The notes under the pieces are model-generated. The model was not told where the DNA came from. It ran no database searches and saw only the letters and a list, made by a program, of their open reading frames with translations. From CAVUMR01 sp963742715 (GTDB lineage Bacteria > Actinomycetota > Actinomycetes > Mycobacteriales > Micromonosporaceae): 64,000 nucleotides of DNA. This document shows, piece after piece, positions 43,840 through 52,332 of the stretch (the first letter of the stretch is position 1; each line of letters starts with the position of its first letter). The position numbers and the translations under genes were made by a program. The DNA is taken from positions 620,001 to 684,000 of the forward strand of contig CAVUMR010000001.1 of NCBI GenBank assembly GCA_963742715.1. The letters run 5' to 3'.

Positions 43840-45314
43840 GCCCCCGCCTCCCCAGGTTCCGCCGGTTCCGTGGTCCTGGCGGACCGCTGAGTGAGTACGA
43901 CCTGGTCGGCGACCGTGGCCGGGTCGGCGGCCAGGGCCGCCAGCTCGGCGAAGGTCGCCCGCCCCGCGGCCTGCCGCGCCGACACCGCCTCGTCGGCGGC
44001 CAGCACCGCGGCCGCGGACGCCTCGGTCACGTCCAGGTCGAACAACTCGCGCAGCGCCTTGGCGTACCGGTCTCCGCCCGGCTCGCTGGCGAGCTGTCGT
44101 ACCCGCACGGTAGGACTGTGCAGCAACTGCTGGACGACGCGATGCAACGTACGCGCGATCTCGCCGCGCTGAGCCTCGGTGAGCTCCGGCCGGCGCTGGG
44201 TCAGCCGGCGCAGTTCCCCGGCCACCACGTCCTCGGCGCGCCCGCGCAGGGCGGCGACGGTCGGGGCCACTTCGGTGCTGCGCAACCAGCCGAGGAACGC
44301 CTCGACCTCGTCGGCGACGATCCGCTCGGCCGCGTCGACGTCGCCGACCACCGCGCTCAGGCCGGTGGAGTCCGGTACCACCCAGGCGTCGCCGAGGGCC
44401 ACGCCCAGCTGCTCGATGTCCACCAGTACGACCCCGGGCACCTCGGCCGCGGCCGGCTCGACGTCCCGCGGTACCGCGAGGTCGAGTACCAGCAGCGGGC
44501 GCCCGTTACGGGCGGCGACCGCCGCGGCGAGGGTGTCCCGGCTCAACAGGTATCCGGTCGACGCGGTGGCGGAGACCACGATGTCGACCCGGGCCAGCTC
44601 GGCGGCGAGCGCGTCCAGGTGCACGCTGCGGGCCTCGTACTTGTCGGCCAGCCGGGCGGCCCGCGCGGTACCGCGATTGGCCACCACCAGCTCGCCGGCT
44701 TCGGCGCGACGCAGGGTGGCGAGCGCCAGCGAACCCATCGCACCGGCGCCCACGACCAGGGCGGACCGGCCGACGACCGGCCCGAGCTGCTGCTCGCCGA
44801 GGGACAGCGCGGCACTGACCACGCTCTGTCCGGCCCGGTCGATGCTGGTCTCGGCGTGTACCCGCTTGCCGACCCGCAACGCCTGCTGCATCAGCTCGTG
44901 CAGCAATGCGCCCGGGCCGCCCTGCTCCACCGCGACGGTGTACGCCTGGCGCATCTGCCCGAGAATCTGCGACTCGCCGACCACCATCGAGTCGAGGCCG
45001 GCGGCGACCCGGAAGGCGTGCCGTACCGCGTCCTCGTCGTACCGGACGTACAGGTGCTCGGCCAGCTCGGACAGCTCCACGCCGGCCCGTTCGGCCAGTA
45101 CCGCGCCGACCTCGGCGAGCCCGCCGTGGAAGGTGCTGGCACCGGCGTACACCTCGACCCGGTTGCAGGTGGAAAGCAGGGCCGCCTCACCTACGTACGG
45201 GCGGGCGAGTAGCGCCTCGAGCAGGCCGGGCACCTCGCGCGGCGCCACCGCGACGCGCTCGAGCAGCCGTACCGGTCCGGTGCGGTAGGAGACTCCGACG
45301 ACGAGCAGGTTCAC
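43836..45314 (-). CDS. hemA: Glutamyl-tRNA reductase
   Basis: 492 residues. First committed enzyme of C5-pathway tetrapyrrole synthesis. Catalytic cysteine in LSTCNRVEVYAG, GLDSMVVGESQILGQM, the NADPH site LVVGAGAMGSLALATLRR and PLLVLDLAVPRDVEP are all present. The long C-terminal dimerisation helix is intact. The GTG start overlaps the rex stop by four bases, so Rex control of the promoter reaches hemA directly. Works with HemL encoded at 28.3-29.6 kb. Confidence 0.97.
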   Translation of the reverse strand: MNLLVVGVSYRTGPVRLLERVAVAPREVPGLLEALLARPYVGEAALLSTCNRVEVYAGASTFHGGLAEVGAVLAERAGVELSELAEHLYVRYDEDAVRHAFRVAAGLDSMVVGESQILGQMRQAYTVAVEQGGPGALLHELMQQALRVGKRVHAETSIDRAGQSVVSAALSLGEQQLGPVVGRSALVVGAGAMGSLALATLRRAEAGELVVANRGTARAARLADKYEARSVHLDALAAELARVDIVVSATASTGYLLSRDTLAAAVAARNGRPLLVLDLAVPRDVEPAAAEVPGVVLVDIEQLGVALGDAWVVPDSTGLSAVVGDVDAAERIVADEVEAFLGWLRSTEVAPTVAALRGRAEDVVAGELRRLTQRRPELTEAQRGEIARTLHRVVQQLLHSPTVRVRQLASEPGGDRYAKALRELFDLDVTEASAAAVLAADEAVSARQAAGRATFAELAALAADPATVADQVVLTQRSARTTEPAEPGEAGA

Positions 45315-46048
45315 GTGGCGACCGCCCCCTCCTCGGTTCCCTCCACCTCGACCACTACCGCGCCGGCGACCGGAAGTGAGATCAGGGACGCCTTGCGGTG
45401 CTCGTGGAAGGACAGGATCTGCAGCTCGATGGCCAGGTCAACCTTGCGTACGTCCACGCCGACCGGCACGTTCAGCACGCACGGGGCGAAGTTCAGGACG
45501 CTGGTCACACCGGCCGCGACCAGGAGGTCGGCGACCTGCTGCGCGGCGTGTACCGGGGTGGCGATCACGCCGATCGAGATGCCTTCGGTGGCGACCACGT
45601 CGGGGATGTCGTCGATGTCCCGGACGACCAGGTCACCGACCTGCTCGCCGACCCGGGACGGGTCCGCGTCGAACAGCGCGGCGATGGTGAACCCACGGGA
45701 CGCGAAGCCGCCGTACCCCGCCAGCGCGTGGCCGAGGTTGCCGATCCCGACCAGTGCCACCGAGCGGACGTTGCCGAGCCCCAGCACCGCTTCGATCTGC
45801 GTGATCAGCAGCGCCACGTCGTACCCGACGCCACGGGTTCCGTACGAGCCGAGGTGCGACAGGTCCTTGCGCAGCTTGGCCGAGTTGACGCCGGCGGCCG
45901 AGGCCAGTTCCTCGCTGGAGGCCGTACTGTGGCCCTGTTCGGCCAGGTTGTGCAGGGCGCGGAGATACTCGGGCAGGCGTGCGACGGTGGCTTCCGGCAG
46001 ATCCGGAAAGCTCGGGTTGCCGGGATTGTCGGTGCGGTGCTGGCTCAT
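45311..46048 (-). CDS. rex: Redox-sensing transcriptional repressor Rex
   Basis: 245 residues. N-terminal winged helix (LPEYLRALHNLAEQG, SSEELASAAGVNSAKLRKDL, SYGTRGVGYDV) and Rossmann domain (VALVGIGNLGHALAGYGGF) with the C-terminal swapping helix (VDLAIELQILSFHE). Rex senses the NADH/NAD ratio and leaves DNA when NADH is high. GGAGA precedes the ATG. An operator match lies about 92 bases upstream, so the gene should be autoregulated together with hemACD, as known in Streptomyces. Confidence 0.97.
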   Translation of the reverse strand: MSQHRTDNPGNPSFPDLPEATVARLPEYLRALHNLAEQGHSTASSEELASAAGVNSAKLRKDLSHLGSYGTRGVGYDVALLITQIEAVLGLGNVRSVALVGIGNLGHALAGYGGFASRGFTIAALFDADPSRVGEQVGDLVVRDIDDIPDVVATEGISIGVIATPVHAAQQVADLLVAAGVTSVLNFAPCVLNVPVGVDVRKVDLAIELQILSFHEHRKASLISLPVAGAVVVEVEGTEEGAVAT

Positions 46049-46139
46049 CAGTCTCCGGAGCGGATGGATCGGACAGCCCCCCGGTCCCCATTGGTGCGCG
46101 GCTGTGGTACCAGGGCTACCGACGCATCAGGGTAGGCGC

Positions 46140-46157
46140 TTGTGAACAACTGCACAA
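46140..46157 (-). promoter_or_regulatory. Rex operator overlapping the rex-hemACD promoter
   Basis: TTGTGAACAACTGCACAA fits the Rex operator TTGTGAANNNNNNTTCACAA at 16 or more informative positions. On the minus strand it overlaps a likely promoter, -35 TTGTGC then 17 bp then -10 TACCCT, so bound Rex would block polymerase. Confidence 0.88.
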
Positions 46158-46186
46158 ATCGCGATCTTGAAAAATGGCCTGCCCAC

Positions 46187-46200
46187 TGGGGTTAACCCCA
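46187..46200. promoter_or_regulatory. Perfect 14-bp palindrome between rex and the two-component system
   Basis: TGGGGTTAACCCCA is fully self-complementary. It lies 60 bases upstream of the kinase start and about 30 bases beyond the Rex site. Candidate operator for either transcript; protein unknown. Confidence 0.5.
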
Positions 46201-46259
46201 CCATCATGACGCCTGCCAGCCGGCTGGGCCGAATCAGCCGTCCCACCTACCGTCGAGTC

Positions 46260-47603
46260 ATGACCACAGTGAGTGGAACGATGACCCCACCCGGTCGCGC
46301 CGTGAGTGCGGCGGACACCTCTCCTCCGGTACAAGTGGCCTGGTCCGGCCGGTTCTTCCGGCAGCTCGGCGCGGACTCGGTGTACCTGCTCGCCGGGTTC
46401 CCGATCGCCATCGTGACGTTCGTCCTACTCGTCGTCACGTTCGCTCTCGGTGTCGGCCTGCTCGTGACCGTGGCCGGGCTGCCGATCCTGGTGGGCTCGC
46501 TGTACCTGGCCCGCGGCTTCGCCGATCTCGAGCGGCTGCGGCTGCGGCCGGTGCTGTTCCGCTCGGTCCGCCGTCCCGTGTACCGGCCCGCGACCGGCCG
46601 CTCGTGGCTGCGCCGGATGGTCAGCACGCTCGGCCGGGCGCAGTACTGGCTCGACCTCGTACACGGGGTGTTCGGCCTGATCCTGGCCGTGGTCACGTTC
46701 TCGATCGCGGTCGCCTGGTGGGCGGTGGCCCTGGGCGGGACGTTCACCTTCGCGTACGACTGGGCGATCCCCCGCGGCGAGGACAACCAGGACCTGCCCG
46801 AGCTGATCGGCTGGTCCCACGGCGAGACCGGACCGCGGCTGCTCATGTACACCGGAATCGGCCTGTTCGCCCTGGTCACCCTGCCGTTCGTGCTGCGCGG
46901 CTGTACCGCGGTCAAGGCGTCGTTCAGCCGGGCGCTGCTCACCACCGACCGGGTGGCCGCGCTGCAGGACCAGGTGGAGAACCTGACCGAGAGCCGGGAC
47001 GCGGTGGTGTCCGCGGAGGCGACCGCGCTGCGCCGGCTGGAGCGGGACATCCACGACGGGCCGCAGCAGCGGCTCGTGCGGCTGGCCATGGATCTCGGTA
47101 CCGCCCAGCGCCGGCTGGACCGCGATCCGGATTCCGCCAAGCCGCTGGTCGCCGACGCCATCACCCAGGCCCGGGAGACGCTCAGCGAGTTGCGCGCGCT
47201 GTCGCGCGGGATCGCCCCGCCGGTGCTCGCCGACCGCGGGCTGGCGGCCGCCCTGGCCGCGGTGGCCAGCCGCTGCTCGGTACGGGTGGACCTCGACGTC
47301 GCGCTGCCGGCCGGTACCCGGCTGCCGGAGGCGGTGGAGAACGCGGCGTACTTCGTGGTCGCCGAGGCGCTCACGAACGTGGCCAAGCACAGCGACGCGA
47401 GTCACTGCGTGGTACGGGTGGGCCGGCATGACAACCTGCTGGTCGTGGTGATCACCGACGACGGCACCGGCGGGGCACATCCGGCCAAGGGCAGCGGCCT
47501 GGCCGGGCTGTCCGACCGGGTACGCGGCATCGGCGGGACGCTGGCGGTGTCCAGCCCGGCCGGCGGTCCGACCGAGATCGCCGCGGAGCTGCCGTGCGGG
47601 TAG
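46260..47603 (+). CDS. Two-component sensor histidine kinase, NarL/DesK type
   Basis: 447 residues. Several N-terminal membrane helices (LLAGFPIAIVTFVLLVVTFA, FGLILAVVTFSIAVAWWAVA, GIGLFALVTLPFVL) with a sensor domain of the Streptomyces type, then HisKA_3 ERDIHDGPQQRL with the phospho-His, and HATPase_c (VAEALTNVAKHSDASH, ITDDGTGGAH, GSGLAGLSDRV). A TACCGT -10 sits six bases before the ATG at 46260, compatible with a leaderless transcript; an ATG at 46281 is the alternative. The response regulator overlaps its 3' end by 10 bases. Confidence 0.93.
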   Translation: MTTVSGTMTPPGRAVSAADTSPPVQVAWSGRFFRQLGADSVYLLAGFPIAIVTFVLLVVTFALGVGLLVTVAGLPILVGSLYLARGFADLERLRLRPVLFRSVRRPVYRPATGRSWLRRMVSTLGRAQYWLDLVHGVFGLILAVVTFSIAVAWWAVALGGTFTFAYDWAIPRGEDNQDLPELIGWSHGETGPRLLMYTGIGLFALVTLPFVLRGCTAVKASFSRALLTTDRVAALQDQVENLTESRDAVVSAEATALRRLERDIHDGPQQRLVRLAMDLGTAQRRLDRDPDSAKPLVADAITQARETLSELRALSRGIAPPVLADRGLAAALAAVASRCSVRVDLDVALPAGTRLPEAVENAAYFVVAEALTNVAKHSDASHCVVRVGRHDNLLVVVITDDGTGGAHPAKGSGLAGLSDRVRGIGGTLAVSSPAGGPTEIAAELPCG

Positions 47604-48241
47604 TGATCGCCGAGGACTCGGTACTGCTACGGGAGGGCCTGGTACGCCTGGTCGAGGAGGCCGGCGGCCAGGTCCTCGCCGCGGTCGGGGACGGTCCGGC
47701 CCTGGTGGAGGCGATCGTGGCGCACCGGCCGGACGTGTCGGTCACCGACGTACGGATGCCGCCGAGCCACACCGACGAGGGACTCCGCGCCGCGGTCGAG
47801 GCCCGGCGGCTCGTCCCCGGTACCCCGGTGCTGGTGCTCTCCCAGTACGTCGAGGTGTCCTACGCCGACGACCTGCTCGCCGACCGGGCCGGCGGAGTCG
47901 GGTACCTGCTCAAGGACCGGGTCGCGGACGTGGACGAGTTCATCGACGCGCTGCACCGGGTGGCCGCCGGCGGTACCGCGCTGGACCCGGAGGTGGTGGC
48001 GCAGCTGCTGGTCGGCCGCCGGCGCCGGGATCCGCTCGACCAGCTCACGCCGCGCGAACGGGACGTGCTGGCGCTGATGGCCGAGGGCCGGACGAACACC
48101 GCGATCGCCCGGCAACTGGTGGTCAGCGACGGCGCGGTGGAGAAGCACATCAGCAACATCTTCGGCAAGCTCGGGCTGGCCCAGTCCGACTCCGACCACC
48201 GCCGGGTCATCGCGGTGCTCGCCTACCTGCGCTCTGACTGA
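47594..48241 (+). CDS. NarL/LuxR-family response regulator
   Basis: 215 residues. Receiver domain with acidic pocket (VVIAEDS), phospho-acceptor Asp in SVTDVRMPP and Lys in YLLKDRV; C-terminal LuxR helix-turn-helix LTPRERDVLALMAEGRTNTA, IARQLVVSDGAVEKHISNIF. It starts with GTG inside the kinase gene, so both are translated together. Targets unknown; the palindrome upstream of the kinase is one candidate site. Confidence 0.95.
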   Translation: MRVVIAEDSVLLREGLVRLVEEAGGQVLAAVGDGPALVEAIVAHRPDVSVTDVRMPPSHTDEGLRAAVEARRLVPGTPVLVLSQYVEVSYADDLLADRAGGVGYLLKDRVADVDEFIDALHRVAAGGTALDPEVVAQLLVGRRRRDPLDQLTPRERDVLALMAEGRTNTAIARQLVVSDGAVEKHISNIFGKLGLAQSDSDHRRVIAVLAYLRSD

Positions 48242-48905
48242 CCTCGTCCCGCGGTCGGTCCACCTGCGCACCGCTCGCCAGCCGCACCGCGTCGGTGAGC
48301 GAGTCGACCACCGGGGAGCCGGTGGCGCGCAGCCGGTCGGCGTCGGTGAACCCGCCGGTCACCAGCACGCAGCCGGCCCCCACCGCGGCGGCCGCCTCCG
48401 CGTCGTCCACGGTGTCGCCGACCAGCACACAGTCGGCCGCCGCCAACCCCAGGCCGTCCAGGTGGGCGACCAGGTGCCGGGCCTTGGAACCGCCGTCGCT
48501 GTTCGCCCGCAGGCCGTCGACCCGGCGGAAGTACGGAGCCAGGCCGAGCCGCTCGACGAACGGCACCAGCTGGTCGTGGTGCCACATCGACAGCAACGAC
48601 TGGGTGTGGCCGGCGGCCTGCCATTCGGCGAGCGCCTCGGCCGCGTCCGCGGCCAGCGTGCACCGGGCCATCGCCGCCCGGTAGCCCTCGTGGAACACCC
48701 GGTCGAGCCGGGCGAACTCGACCGCGTCGACCGGCCGGCCGAGCACCTCGGCGTAGTAGTCGGCGATCGGGCGCCGGAACCCGCGCTGGTGCGCGTCCAC
48801 GGTGACGGTCGGGCCGCCGCAACTGGTGAACGCCGCGTTCGTCGCGTCCACCACGATGGCCAGGTCGTCGAGGAGGGTGCCGTTCCAATCCCACACCAGG
48901 TGCAT
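48207..48905 (-). CDS. HAD-superfamily hydrolase
   Basis: 232 residues. Motif I is WDWNGTLLDD with the nucleophile Asp, motif II around LLSMWHHDQ, and motif IV VLVGDTVDDAEAAAAVGAG. The cap inserted after motif I suggests a phosphoglycolate phosphatase-like enzyme; the substrate is not evident. It begins 11 bases after the amidohydrolase stop, so the two are probably co-transcribed. Its 3' end overlaps the response regulator by 35 bases on the opposite strand. Confidence 0.88.
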   Translation of the reverse strand: MHLVWDWNGTLLDDLAIVVDATNAAFTSCGGPTVTVDAHQRGFRRPIADYYAEVLGRPVDAVEFARLDRVFHEGYRAAMARCTLAADAAEALAEWQAAGHTQSLLSMWHHDQLVPFVERLGLAPYFRRVDGLRANSDGGSKARHLVAHLDGLGLAAADCVLVGDTVDDAEAAAAVGAGCVLVTGGFTDADRLRATGSPVVDSLTDAVRLASGAQVDRPRDEVSQSAGRRAPR

Positions 48906-48916
48906 GAAAACATAGC

Positions 48917-49840
48917 CTAGTTATCGGGTACGACGTTCCCGTCGTCGCGAACCGGCAGCTCGAACATGCCCGCCGCGTTCGCCCAGCAGACCGCCCGGAG
49001 CCAGTCGTCCCCCAGCTCCAGTCGGACCAGACCGGCGAGCTGTTCGGCGTACGGGTACGGGATGTTCGGGAAGTCGCTGCCCAGCAGCACCCGACCGGCG
49101 AGCCCGAGGTCGCGCAGCCGGGGCCGCAGCTCCGGCGGGAACGGCGCGGCCTCCTCGAAGAATGGTGTGAACGCCATCGTGGTGTCCAGGCAGGCGCGCG
49201 GGTAGCGCTCCACCAGGTCGAGGAATCCGGCGTACTCCGGCGCGCCCAGATGCGCGACGACCGCCACCAGCCGCGGGTGTCTGGCCAGTACCGCGCCGAG
49301 CGGACCGGGACCGGTGTACCGGGTGGCCACCGGGCCCGAGCCGGCGTGCACCACCACCGGTACGCCCGCCTCGGCGAGCAGGCCCCAGACCGGGTCCAGT
49401 ACCGGCTCGGTCGGGTCGAACTGGGCCACCTGCAGGTGCACCTTGACCACCCGGGTACCCGCGTCCAGAGCCGCCCGGACGTAGTCGAGCACTCCGGGCT
49501 CCGGATAGAACGTGGCCGATCGCAGGCAACCCGGGGTCGCCGCCGCGAACTCGCCGGCCCAGGCGTTCAACTCGACCGCCATGTCCGGTCGGTGCGCGTA
49601 CGGCAGCGCGGTGAACGCGCGTACCCCCAGCTCCCGCAGGTGCGCGACCCGTCGCGCGTCGGTCCAGCGGTACCGGATCGGCCACGGCCGGCCGATCAAC
49701 GGGCCGGCTTCGTCGAAGTGTGCCCAGACCCGGCGCATCATCCGGTCCGGCAGGAAGTGCACGTGTACGTCGATGAGCCCGGGCAGGCCCAGCCCGGCGG
49801 CGAAGGCCGGTACCTCGTCGTCAGTCGTCGGGATCGTCAC
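48917..49840 (-). CDS. Amidohydrolase-family (TIM-barrel) protein
   Basis: 307 residues. DVHVHFLPDRMMRRVW is the metal HxH motif; VVKVHLQVAQFDP, VPVVVHAGSGPVATRY, VVAHLGAPEYAGFLDL and LLGSDFPNIPYPYAEQ give the other metal ligands and catalytic Asp. It belongs to amidohydrolase family 2, whose members decarboxylate or hydrolyse ring compounds. The start ATG overlaps the glutaredoxin stop by four bases. Confidence 0.9.
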   Translation of the reverse strand: MTIPTTDDEVPAFAAGLGLPGLIDVHVHFLPDRMMRRVWAHFDEAGPLIGRPWPIRYRWTDARRVAHLRELGVRAFTALPYAHRPDMAVELNAWAGEFAAATPGCLRSATFYPEPGVLDYVRAALDAGTRVVKVHLQVAQFDPTEPVLDPVWGLLAEAGVPVVVHAGSGPVATRYTGPGPLGAVLARHPRLVAVVAHLGAPEYAGFLDLVERYPRACLDTTMAFTPFFEEAAPFPPELRPRLRDLGLAGRVLLGSDFPNIPYPYAEQLAGLVRLELGDDWLRAVCWANAAGMFELPVRDDGNVVPDN

Positions 49841-50082
49841 GACAGGTCCCGGACCAGCCGGTCCTCCTCGACCCGCCAGTACCCGTGCTCGGCACCGTCG
49901 AGCAGTACCACCGGCACCCGGTCGCCGTACTCCCGCTGGAGCTCGACGTCGGTGTCCACGTCGACCTCGTGCCAGCTCACGCCGGTACCGCCGGCGACCC
50001 GCAGCAACGCCTCCCGGGCGTCATCGCACAGGTGGCAGCCGTGCCGGGTGAGCAGCGTGACGTGGTGATCCGCGGCGACCAT
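49837..50082 (-). CDS. Glutaredoxin-like family protein (DUF836 type)
   Basis: 81 residues. HHVTLLTRHGCHLCDDAREA carries a CxxC redox motif and VPVVLLDGAEHG the cis-Pro strand. Similar small proteins sit just upstream of hemA in mycobacteria (Rv0508). Here it heads an operon with the amidohydrolase and HAD genes. Mycothiol-dependent use is possible but not shown. Confidence 0.9.
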   Translation of the reverse strand: MVAADHHVTLLTRHGCHLCDDAREALLRVAGGTGVSWHEVDVDTDVELQREYGDRVPVVLLDGAEHGYWRVEEDRLVRDLS

Positions 50083-50157
50083 GGCCCCATCCTGCCGCAG
50101 CTTCGCTACCGCCCCCGGCGGGTCACCAGCGCATGACCCGCCACAGCGCCGCGGCGG

Positions 50158-51762
50158 TCAGCCCTCCAGGGCCACCTCGGCCGGCCGCAGCAGCACCTTG
50201 CGTACCTTGCCGGTGGCCGAGTGCGGAAGCTGGCCGACGAACTCGATCGCGGTCGGGCACTTGAACCGGGCCAGGTTGCGCTCGCAGTACCCGATCAACT
50301 CCTCGGCGGACGGGTCGGCGTCGGCGGTGAGCACCACGAACGCCTTCACGGTCTGCCCGGTGTACGGGTGCGGGACGCCGATCACGGCGGCCTCGGCCAC
50401 GGCCGGATGCCCGGACAGCACGTCCTCGACCTCGCGTGGGTACACGTTGAACCCGGACACCAGGATCAACTCGCCGAGCCGGTCGACCAGGAACATGTCG
50501 CCGTCGTCGTCGAAGTACGCCACGTCTCCGGTGGCCCACCAGCCGTCCGGATCAGGCCCACCGGCGCCGTCCGGCCAGTACCCGGAGAACAGGTTCGGTC
50601 CGCGTACCCAGATCTCTCCCGGGTCGGTACCCGGGCTGGCTCCGTCGTCCTCCTCGTCGACCTCGATCTCCTGGCCGTCGCCACCGATCAGCTTCACCTC
50701 GACGCCGGGGATCGGCCGGCCGATCGAGTTCGGCTTCGGTACCGGGCTGACCAGCGTGCTGGTCACCACCGGGGCGGTCTCGGTCAGCCCGTACCCCTCG
50801 AAGACGTGGTGCCGGGTGGCGTTGAGCAGCCGGTGCTGCGCGGCCGGGTCGAGCGGCGCGGCTCCGCACACCGCCACCCGCACGCTGGAGAACGCCTCGC
50901 CCACGTCCGGCAGCAGCGACCAGGCCATGTACATCGCCGGTACGCCGAGCACGCACGAGACGAAGTGCCGTTGTACCTGCTCCAGCGTGTCCGCCGGGTC
51001 GAACCGCTCCACCAGTACGCCGGCCGCGGCGTGGTACGCGATCGCACAGAGCCCCGGTCCGAGCCCGTACGCGTGGAACAGCGGCAACGTGAGCAGCACC
51101 ACGTCGTTCGGGCCGATGACCTTGGGCTCGATCCGGTCCGCCTGCTCGAGATTGGCGAGCATGGCCCGATGGGTCAGCATCGCGCCCTTGGGCTGGCCAC
51201 CGGTGCCGGACGTGTACAGCAGTACCGCCAGCCGATCCGCGCCAGCCGGCCCGCCGGTAGCGCCATCCTCGGCCGCACTGGTGCCGTCGGCGGTGCCGGT
51301 GCCGGCGGCGCTGGTACCGGCGAGTTCCGCCAGTGGGCGCGCACCGGGTACCGGGTCGGATCCCGGGATGAAGATGTGCCGCAGGGCCGGCAGGTCCACC
51401 CGGTCGGCCGCGATCGCGGCTGTCGCCGCGCCGGCGCCGATCAGTACCACCGCCCCGGAGTCCCCCAGCGCATGGGTCAACTCGCGCCCGGTGTACCCCG
51501 GATTGATGGGCAGCGCCACCAGCCCGGCCCGCAGTACACCGAAGAAGGTGACCGCGAAGTCCGGTGTATTGGGCAGCACCACCGCCACCCGGTCGCCGGC
51601 CGACAGCCCAAGGTCCACCAAGCCGGCCGCGACGGCATCCACCCGCGCGTCAAGCTCCGACCACGTGGTCTCCCGGTCGCGGAAGATCAACGCGGTGCGG
51701 TCTGGACGCTGGGCCGCTGCCCGCCGGACCAGATCGGCGAGATTTCCGATCTCTCCCTGCAC
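50158..51762 (-). CDS. AMP-dependent acyl-CoA synthetase (long-chain fatty acid-CoA ligase-like)
   Basis: 534 residues. Adenylation motifs: LLYTSGTGGQPKGAMLTHRA (A3), GYGLTETAPVV (A5), YFDDDGDMFLVDRLGELILV (A7/A8) and SATGKVRKVLL with the catalytic Lys. A ~35-residue Gly/Thr/Ala insertion lies around residue 175. Activates a carboxylic acid as acyl-AMP then acyl-CoA; chain length not predictable. GTG 51762 is the best conserved start, but no ribosome site is evident and the frame is open to 52149. The gap 51763-52332 to bldN holds a small inverted repeat noted separately and otherwise nothing I can name. Confidence 0.9.
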   Translation of the reverse strand: MQGEIGNLADLVRRAAAQRPDRTALIFRDRETTWSELDARVDAVAAGLVDLGLSAGDRVAVVLPNTPDFAVTFFGVLRAGLVALPINPGYTGRELTHALGDSGAVVLIGAGAATAAIAADRVDLPALRHIFIPGSDPVPGARPLAELAGTSAAGTGTADGTSAAEDGATGGPAGADRLAVLLYTSGTGGQPKGAMLTHRAMLANLEQADRIEPKVIGPNDVVLLTLPLFHAYGLGPGLCAIAYHAAAGVLVERFDPADTLEQVQRHFVSCVLGVPAMYMAWSLLPDVGEAFSSVRVAVCGAAPLDPAAQHRLLNATRHHVFEGYGLTETAPVVTSTLVSPVPKPNSIGRPIPGVEVKLIGGDGQEIEVDEEDDGASPGTDPGEIWVRGPNLFSGYWPDGAGGPDPDGWWATGDVAYFDDDGDMFLVDRLGELILVSGFNVYPREVEDVLSGHPAVAEAAVIGVPHPYTGQTVKAFVVLTADADPSAEELIGYCERNLARFKCPTAIEFVGQLPHSATGKVRKVLLRPAEVALEG

Positions 51763-52332
51763 GGCAGCCGAGTCTGGCACAGCGCGCGCAGACCGGGTAG
51801 ATATGACCCGACACCCGGCGGAACCAGCAGGAAGATCGTCGGGTCGAACCAGGAGAGGCAACGGACCGAAAGGTAGATCATCGTCGATTCGCGGCGCGAC
51901 TCCGGGACCCGTCCGGCCGGCACCCGCACGGCCCGGGCCGGCCCGGAAATCTGCTGCGCGACCTCGGGATATACCGCGATGACCGGAACGGGTTAGGCCC
52001 ATGTCCCGGACCTCAGACGGACGCGGAGCGGCACCGAGATGGGGCACCAGGGTCGTCCACCGCCGAAATGGATCAGCAAAACGGACAGCCAGTCCGTCAC
52101 ATGCTGTGGCGACGCCGACACACTTGGCCTTGCGTAACGGATCGCACACGCAAGGGTGCGACCGGCCCTATCATCGTTGCGGTCGGCGTACCGGTGCCGG
52201 GTCCCGACACCCCTCGCCCGAGGAGGCCTTTGTGCCCGTCGATGCAGTGCCCGTCCAGGTCAGCGCCGCAGCCTGCCCACGCGTAAGCTACGTCCGCGCG
52301 AGCTGGCCGCGTTGTGAGGCGGAGGACGCACG

